From Candidatus Dojkabacteria bacterium CG_4_10_14_0_2_um_filter_Dojkabacteria_WS6_41_15 (GTDB taxonomy: Bacteria; Patescibacteriota; Dojkabacteria; GCA-002793355), in NCBI GenBank assembly GCA_002793355.1, contig PFQB01000090.1, positions 1 to 9,273 on the forward strand: a DNA stretch of 9,273 bases, read 5' to 3'. Position 1 is the first letter of the stretch. Each line of letters begins with the position of its first letter. Below the pieces are notes generated by a model. That model made no database searches. It was not told where the DNA came from and was given only the letters and a program-made list of their open reading frames with translations. Shown piece after piece: positions 5,305 through 9,273 of the stretch. The position numbers and the translations under genes were made by a program.

Positions 5305-5727
5305 ATGTTTAAAGGAACATACATCATAATCTGGTCGGAAAAGCCCGATGAATTGATGAAATTTTACAGAGATGTTTTAGAGTTAAAACTTAATGAGAAG
5401 GTTGACATTAAAGCAAAAGACGGTATCGCAGCCGATTACGGGTATGAATTTCTATTGACTCAAAAAAATGACTATGTTTGGATAGGTAAACACTCCGAAG
5501 TAAATGGGATTAGCAAAGAACCAGTGAGAATCATGCATAACCTATATACCGACGATGTTCAACGTTGGTTTGATAAAGTAAAAGCTGCTGGTTGTAAAAT
5601 CTTATGTGTTCCAACAAAAACTCCTTTCTACCGAGAAGATAAACCCTGGTATGTGTCAACATTTTTGGATCCAGATGGTAATGCCTGGCAGTTCATGGGA
5701 ACCCTTTCTTCTGGCGCGACAAGTTGA
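5305..5727 (+). CDS. VOC (glyoxalase/bleomycin-resistance/dioxygenase) superfamily protein
   Basis: This is a 140-residue protein with two beta-alpha-beta-beta-beta units, the normal size for a single VOC chain, which would dimerise. Unit one begins TYIIIWSEKPDELMKFYRDVLELKL. Unit two begins RIMHNLYTDDVQRWFDKVKAAGCKIL and ends in the hallmark turn DPDGNAWQFMG (122-132). The usual metal ligand positions look poor: the first strand lacks the His seen in glyoxalase I, and the terminal Glu is replaced by Gln in WQFMG. Binding or sequestering a toxic compound is therefore as likely as catalysis (inference). It has its own extended -10 promoter. Its stop codon overlaps the -35 box of the tRNA-like gene downstream. 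Confidence 0.87.
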   Translation: MFKGTYIIIWSEKPDELMKFYRDVLELKLNEKVDIKAKDGIAADYGYEFLLTQKNDYVWIGKHSEVNGISKEPVRIMHNLYTDDVQRWFDKVKAAGCKILCVPTKTPFYREDKPWYVSTFLDPDGNAWQFMGTLSSGATS

Positions 5728-5752
5728 ATTTTCACGTCAATCTTGCGATAAT
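5724..5752 (+). promoter_or_regulatory. Promoter of the tRNA-like gene: TTGAAT-N17-GATAAT with extended -10
   Basis: TTGAAT (5724-5729) and GATAAT (5747-5752) are separated by the ideal 17 bp, and TGC precedes the -10 hexamer. Transcription should begin 6 nt after the -10 box, at 5758, exactly the first base of the predicted acceptor stem. The -35 box lies across the TGA stop of the VOC gene. This is one of the best promoter matches in the window. Confidence 0.7.
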
Positions 5753-5757
5753 ATATT

Positions 5758-5821
5758 GCTGGAGTAGTTTAAGTTAGAACACTTGTATCTCATACAGGGG
5801 ATCCGCAAGGCTCCAGCACCA
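5758..5821 (+). tRNA. Atypical T-armless tRNA or tRNA-like RNA with encoded CCA (anticodon loop suggests CTC)
   Basis: The 64-nt element folds as a tRNA lacking the normal T arm. The acceptor stem is 5758-5764 (GCTGGAG) with 5811-5817 (CTCCAGC), seven perfect pairs, followed by discriminator A5818 and CCA 5819-5821. T8 A9 are present. The D stem is 5767-5770 (GTTT) with 5777-5780 (GAAC), and the D loop is AAGTTA. The anticodon stem is CTTGT (5782-5786) with ACAGG (5794-5798), around the loop ATCTCAT with T33 at 5788. The anticodon would be CTC (Glu), or CAT (Met) if the loop is shifted by two, but that pairs badly. Between 5799 and 5810 there are only 12 nt instead of about 21; GGAT then CC-GCAA-GG could form a 2-bp stem with a GNRA loop. 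G18G19 are also absent. It could be a pseudogene of a normal tRNA, but the intact stems, CCA and promoter suggest maintained function. Confidence 0.6.
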
Positions 5822-5844
5822 AATATATAAATATCCCCGAAATT

Positions 5845-6870
5845 ATGAAAATTGAAGATTTTCTCCGCAGTGAATTAGCAAACATTATCAAAGAGGATAT
5901 TTCGCAAGAAGAGCAGAAAATGCTTGATTTGAAGCAAATGGAGTATTTCATTTATCAACGGCTAACCTCCAAAAAGTTCCGGAAAAATCTTTTAAAACCA
6001 GAAACATTGGCAATAATTAAGAGTAAGATTGCGCTGTCAGTTAAAGCGAATAAACCAATCTACGTCATTTTCGCGTTTGGTGGGTATAAAAATCATTGGG
6101 TAACGGAGTTTCATCCAAAGGCAGAATGGGCAGAGTTTTTTCACTTAATGTACATAACAAAACTTCTGACACCGATTGCAAAAGCGTACAAGCCCGGTAT
6201 TTTCCTTGAGTACGAATCAGAGTGCGAAGCAGGTATTTATCACAACAATCAAAGCAAAGCTGATGTAGACGCGTATACATCTTCATTCAAAGCACTTATT
6301 GAGTATATCAAGCCCTATGCTCCGGAGAATTTTACGTTTAACTACCGAACGTTGCCCGAACAATATGATACGAAGACATTTTTTGAGCGTGTCTTGGGTA
6401 TGGTTGACGCCAAAACCGAAGAGCTTCGCGAACAACACAAAGCAGACATGGAAGAAGTGCTTAAGCGCCCGCTTTTTAATCTGAAACTGCATGGAAAAGA
6501 AGATTTAACGCATAAAACGAAGGAGGAATTGAGCGAAATTGCTTTACGGTCGTTGGCTTTTAACCATCTGTTTCTCGACGAAGATTATAAAATCAGAAAA
6601 GATTATTTTAATGGAGACGAGCGTATTTCAACCGTCGGTGCCTATTGTTCAGAAGAAGAAAACCCCGACAACTGGATGACTATTAATGCTTGTGCGCGAA
6701 GCGCCAATGCATATTGGACCTCAAGAGGAATACTGGTGGCAAAAGAAGGTGAATTTGAAGAAAATATTGTGGGTCCCAAAATGTACAATGTGTTGAAACT
6801 AAAGCTGGTTGGTGTGAAATTGTTCGATGGAGAATTGGCGTATCTAAACAGAATTCCTGTTGTAGAATAA
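5845..6870 (+). CDS. Uncharacterised 341-residue protein, weak resemblance to isonitrile synthase (DIT1/PvcA) proteins
   Basis: I do not recognise this protein with confidence. It is soluble, with no signal peptide or membrane helix. Residues 1-60 are helical and charged. The central block 65-155 reads KANKPIYVIFAFGGYKNHW, then PKAEWAEFFHLMYI, TPIAKAYKPGIFLEYESE and YTSSFKALIEYI. The order 'KPI...F, P.AE, I..YxPG, Y...L' recalls DIT1/PvcA isonitrile synthases, but key residues were not checked and this is only a hint. Residues 185-235 are strongly charged helices (REQHKADMEEVLKRP, THKTKEELSE). The end (265-341) is beta-rich and finishes FDGELAYLNRIPVVE. The gene starts 23 nt after the tRNA-like element with no clear Shine-Dalgarno, so it may be on the same transcript. 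It is followed after 16 nt by the broken acetyltransferase. Confidence 0.7.
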   Translation: MKIEDFLRSELANIIKEDISQEEQKMLDLKQMEYFIYQRLTSKKFRKNLLKPETLAIIKSKIALSVKANKPIYVIFAFGGYKNHWVTEFHPKAEWAEFFHLMYITKLLTPIAKAYKPGIFLEYESECEAGIYHNNQSKADVDAYTSSFKALIEYIKPYAPENFTFNYRTLPEQYDTKTFFERVLGMVDAKTEELREQHKADMEEVLKRPLFNLKLHGKEDLTHKTKEELSEIALRSLAFNHLFLDEDYKIRKDYFNGDERISTVGAYCSEEENPDNWMTINACARSANAYWTSRGILVAKEGEFEENIVGPKMYNVLKLKLVGVKLFDGELAYLNRIPVVE

Positions 6871-6886
6871 TTTTGATACGATAAAT

Positions 6887-7568
6887 ATGATCGATATTGT
6901 TTCTCTTGGGAATAAGCTTTGGTGTGATACGTTGGGCTACAACGTTGAGGAATTGGAGACTTTCACCTTTCTACGGTCAGCATTCTTTAATGATTCTTCT
7001 TATAACTACATTATTCCAAAAGTCGCTAATACCGATTTAAACTGGTCAGCTTCGGACGCAATTATTCAAGAACAGCTTTTAAACAACTGGCACGTTTCTT
7101 ATTATATTCGCCAATCAGAAATCAAGTCCGAATACGATAGAGTTCTGAAAGAAAAAGGGTACGAAAAAGCTGATGAAGAGTCATATTTATTCCTTGAGAT
7201 GGAACATGAATTTGTAATTGACGACACAGAATATGAGGTAGTAACGGAACAGACGATAGATGATTACGCAAATGTTGCTAAAATATGTTTTCCAGGCTGG
7301 GTAAGTAATGAAGCTTTTAGCCGAGCTTTATTCAAAAGAGCTCAATCTCGGCTATTTAACAAATGCATGCACATTACCTGAATTCCGCGGTAAAGGGATA
7401 CAACAAAGAATGATTCAAAAACGATGTGGCGAGTTGTATCGAATGGGAATTACCCGAGTGTTTTCGATCGCAGAGCCTGGATGTATTTCGTACCACAATT
7501 TGGTGAAACGTGAGTTTGAAGATGTTGATCGGTATGCACTGTATGCTAAGGTTGTAAAACAGCAATAA
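6887..7568 (+). pseudogene. GNAT family N-acetyltransferase, broken by a frameshift or internal deletion
   Basis: Two overlapping frames hold parts of one acetyltransferase. The first (6887-7381) encodes the N-terminal part (MIDIVSLGNKLWCDTLGYNVEEL ... DYANVAKICFPGWVSNEAFSRAL) and then runs into an unrelated tail and stop. The second, in the +1 phase (to 7568), encodes ELNLGYLTNACTLPEFRGKGIQQRMI ... PGCISYHNLVKREFE, which contains the acetyl-CoA-binding motif A (RGKGIQ) and the C-terminal strand. Related proteins have about 40 more residues between these parts (the central strands), so I infer a small deletion plus frame change around 7310-7350 rather than a single miscalled base. A 7-bp inverted repeat (AGCCGAG 7319-7325, CTCGGCT 7347-7353) sits at this point. 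The product would not fold as a full GNAT enzyme. Confidence 0.75.
7319..7353. repeat. Inverted repeat at the break point of the GNAT gene
   Basis: AGCCGAG (7319-7325) and CTCGGCT (7347-7353) are perfectly complementary, and GAGCT / AGCTC are complementary inside them. The hairpin lies exactly where the reading frame changes and may mark the site of a slippage deletion. Confidence 0.6.
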
Positions 7569-7630
7569 ACGCTATGATAAATTTCGTAAAGTAAGATTAT
7601 TAGTTTTAACCTTCTAGAAAACAGGGTTTC

Positions 7631-7658
7631 TTATGGCTTGCTAAAAAAGTATTATAAT
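7631..7658 (+). promoter_or_regulatory. Promoter-like sequence with TATAAT 7 nt before the MBL gene start
   Basis: TATAAT (7653-7658) is followed by seven bases and the ATG at 7666, so transcription should begin at the start codon. TTATGG (7631-7636) at 16-bp spacing is a poor -35 match. There is no Shine-Dalgarno. The rest of 7569-7630 holds a palindrome ttctagaa but no clear terminator. Confidence 0.5.
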
Positions 7659-7665
7659 AAGCAGT

Positions 7666-8340
7666 ATGAATCCAAAAATAAAAGCAGAAGTCTTCGTATT
7701 GCAATCTGGTTATGCCTTGTGGGATAAAGCTATGAAGTCCCAGAAGGCGGATGGCACTATAACGCTTGTAAAATCGCGAAAAAACATTATAGTTGACACT
7801 GGTCTGCCCAAAGATAAGCAAGCAATTCTTAGGGGGCTTCGTTTACATGGCCTTGATTCTCGTGGTATTGACTATGTGATTTGCACACACGGTGATGCTG
7901 ACCATATAAGTAACAACAATTTGTTTCCTCATGCACGGCTAATTGTTGGATTCGATATCTACGACGGAGATATGGCTTCATTTTTTCAGAAAAATTTCAA
8001 AGTTGATGACCACGTAACTGTAACTGAAATGACGGGGCATGACGATAGAAGTATCGGGGTACTTGTGGATACAGAAGGTGGGTTGGTGGCAATTTGCGGT
8101 GACCTTTTTGAGTACGAGAATGATTGGAAGAAAGCTAAGGATTGGATTGCATTTTCAAAACGTCCGCACGACCATATAAAGAATCGAGCTAAAATTTGGG
8201 AGCTTGCAGATTACATTATTCCGGGGCACGGAGATATATTTAAGGTAGATAAGAGTATCAAGATTCTTGCCGAAGAAACGAGGCAACTTAAAGAATTATT
8301 GCAAAAAACGGTAAATGTTTATGGAGACGTAGAATTATAA
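7666..8340 (+). CDS. MBL-fold metallo-hydrolase (MBLAC1-like)
   Basis: This is a 224-residue protein with a compact metallo-beta-lactamase fold. Metal-site residues are readable in order: H75-G-D77-A-D79-H80 in CTHGDADHISNNNLFP, H125 in TGHDDRS, D146 in CGDLFEYE and H188 in IPGHGDIF. The second His of the usual HxHxDH motif is Asp; the same HxDxDH form is known in ComEC-type MBL domains, so metal binding is still plausible. The THGxxDHxxNxNLFP context and overall length resemble MBLAC1-type hydrolases. Substrate is unknown; thioester, lactone or nucleic acid hydrolysis are all possible. No signal peptide is seen, so it is cytosolic rather than a secreted beta-lactamase. The gene has its own -10 box and the glycosylase gene follows within 17 nt. 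Confidence 0.88.
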   Translation: MNPKIKAEVFVLQSGYALWDKAMKSQKADGTITLVKSRKNIIVDTGLPKDKQAILRGLRLHGLDSRGIDYVICTHGDADHISNNNLFPHARLIVGFDIYDGDMASFFQKNFKVDDHVTVTEMTGHDDRSIGVLVDTEGGLVAICGDLFEYENDWKKAKDWIAFSKRPHDHIKNRAKIWELADYIIPGHGDIFKVDKSIKILAEETRQLKELLQKTVNVYGDVEL

Positions 8341-8357
8341 ATTGAGCCCAACAGCCA

Positions 8358-9273
8358 GTGCAACCAAAACAATTATTGCTTTTATCTGCGCAAGAAGTAT
8401 TCCCGACCTTTCCGTTCGATTTCGACACAACTTTTTTCAAGCCAGATCACTTCACCATCGATGACCATATTTTTGAAACGGGAACTCGCTGGCAAACGAT
8501 TCGTTGGTGTGGCAGGTCTTTTGGGCTAGTCTTCCGCAATAAAGGAACTGTAGAACAACCAAAAATTGAGATTGAAGTCTGGGGTGAACCCGCTGCTAAG
8601 GAAATGTATGCAGGGTGCTTGCTACACGAGATGAGTTATCGCTACAATTTTGATTTAGATACTGTGTCAGTTTACAAAACCTTCGAGAAATTCCCAGAGC
8701 TGCAGCTCCCTATGAAAAATTTATATGGCATGCGTCCCGGCCAGCCAAGCTCATTGTATGAATACGTGATTATTGGCATAGTATTGCAGAACGCAGCCGT
8801 TCGCCGGTCAATTTCTATGTTTAGAACGCTGTTAATTGACTATGGTGAGCAAGTTTCATTCGCGGGAAAAGAGCTGTTGTGTATGTTTGATCCCGGCCGA
8901 TTTGCCAATGTGCCCGAAGAAGAATTACGCACCAAAAAGTTTGGTTATCGTGCCCGGTCAATAAAAAGGGTAGACGCACAATTTGCAACCGGTGAATACG
9001 ATGAGGAACAATTACGAGAGCTACCGGTAGACGAGCAAAAATCAAAATTACTATCGCTTTATGGTGTTGGTCCCGCAACGGTGTGGTATTTGTTGTTCGA
9101 TATCTGCCATCGTTGGGAAATATTCGAGCATATTTCGCCATGGGAGCAAAAGCTCTATTCGCAATTGTTTTTCGGAAAAGATCTAGATCATTTGGTATCT
9201 GTCGGGAAATTGTTAGCCAAAATTAAGAAATATGGAAAGTATAAGCATCTTGCAGTTCATTATCTTTGGGAAG
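8358..9273 (+). CDS. HhH-GPD superfamily DNA glycosylase (AlkA-like), partial at the window end
   Basis: A frame open from 8346 to the window end encodes at least 305 residues of a base-excision repair glycosylase. The proposed start is GTG at 8358 (MQPKQLLLLSAQEVFPTFPFDFDTTFFKPDHF); TTG at 8376 is an alternative, and the first in-frame ATG (8604-8606, residue 83) is too far inside. Residues 1-115 form the N-terminal AlkA/OGG-like beta domain. The helical domain starts at GMRPGQPSSLYEYVIIGIVLQNAAVRRSISMF (124-155). The helix-hairpin-helix LLSLYGVGPATVWYLLF is at 231-247. The next motif reads FEHISPWEQKLYSQLFF; at the position of the usual catalytic Asp (two residues before W) there is Ser, so the chemistry or substrate may differ. 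It lies 17 nt after the MBL gene and is probably cotranscribed. The C-terminus lies outside the window. Confidence 0.82.
   Translation, partial: MQPKQLLLLSAQEVFPTFPFDFDTTFFKPDHFTIDDHIFETGTRWQTIRWCGRSFGLVFRNKGTVEQPKIEIEVWGEPAAKEMYAGCLLHEMSYRYNFDLDTVSVYKTFEKFPELQLPMKNLYGMRPGQPSSLYEYVIIGIVLQNAAVRRSISMFRTLLIDYGEQVSFAGKELLCMFDPGRFANVPEEELRTKKFGYRARSIKRVDAQFATGEYDEEQLRELPVDEQKSKLLSLYGVGPATVWYLLFDICHRWEIFEHISPWEQKLYSQLFFGKDLDHLVSVGKLLAKIKKYGKYKHLAVHYLWE

Noticed and set aside
5787..5793. Anticodon CAT (Met) instead of CTC
   Set aside because: Shifting the loop to CTCATAC resembles a tRNA-Met loop, but the flanking stem then has at most one or two pairs; the CTC reading gives five pairs and T33.
1083..7624. 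Shared ttctagaaaac at about 1085 and 7612
   Set aside because: An 11-bp AT-rich match centred on a TTCTAGAA palindrome; too short and without wider similarity to call a repeat or a second IS end.
3693..8357. Integron attC sites or CRISPR repeats in the intergenic regions
   Set aside because: The spacers are short and differ from each other; no shared palindrome or regularly spaced repeat was found by eye.
8821..9141. Minus-strand open frame of 106 codons
   Set aside because: It is the antisense shadow of the DNA glycosylase, whose plus-strand frame shows clear family motifs.

Overview
The window looks like a piece of a bacterial chromosome. It is moderately AT-rich, uses the standard bacterial code with TGA as a true stop, and has few clear Shine-Dalgarno sequences. 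The style is short single-gene units, sparse ribosome binding sites, an ECF sigma factor with a small envelope module, and many poorly known proteins. That resembles a Patescibacteria/CPR (Parcubacteria-like) genome. This assignment is an inference from gene style; no marker gene is present. Use of TGA as stop argues against the code-25 lineages (Gracilibacteria, Absconditabacteria).

Layout. Positions 1-1121 hold an almost complete IS3-family insertion sequence on the minus strand: orfA, an A_AAA_AAG slippery site, orfB with a DD(35)E triad, and matching terminal repeats. The IS abuts the C-terminal half of a plus-strand VOC/glyoxalase-like gene (1133-1311), which it apparently broke. A strong terminator (1360-1389) closes a three-gene minus-strand unit that reads from 3193 to 1414: an ECF sigma factor, an overlapping three-helix membrane protein (possible anti-sigma or sensor), and a small secreted protein.

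From 3348 onward everything is on the plus strand. In order: a zinc-ribbon/coiled-coil protein, a cysteine-bearing conserved protein of the 'CCxRF...CPxC' type, a small two-helix membrane protein overlapping a C39-like cysteine peptidase, a VOC protein, a tRNA-like gene, a 341-residue protein of unknown function, a broken GNAT acetyltransferase, an MBL-fold hydrolase, and a HhH-GPD DNA glycosylase cut by the window end. The glycosylase begins at a non-ATG codon. Most of these genes are unrelated small-molecule, stress or repair functions. Several have their own -10 box so close to the ATG that leaderless transcripts are likely.

The most unusual item is the element at 5758-5821. It is a 64-nt tRNA-shaped sequence with a perfect 7-bp acceptor stem, a 4-bp D stem, a 5-bp anticodon stem with a 7-nt loop and T33, a discriminator A and an encoded CCA. 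The normal T arm is missing, replaced by a 12-nt connector that could form a CC-GCAA-GG mini-hairpin. The D loop also lacks the G18G19 pair that normally contacts the T loop. A good promoter (TTGAAT, 17-nt spacer, TGC-GATAAT) places the expected transcription start exactly on the first acceptor base. It is either a functional T-armless tRNA or tRNA-like RNA, or a tRNA pseudogene whose T arm was deleted.
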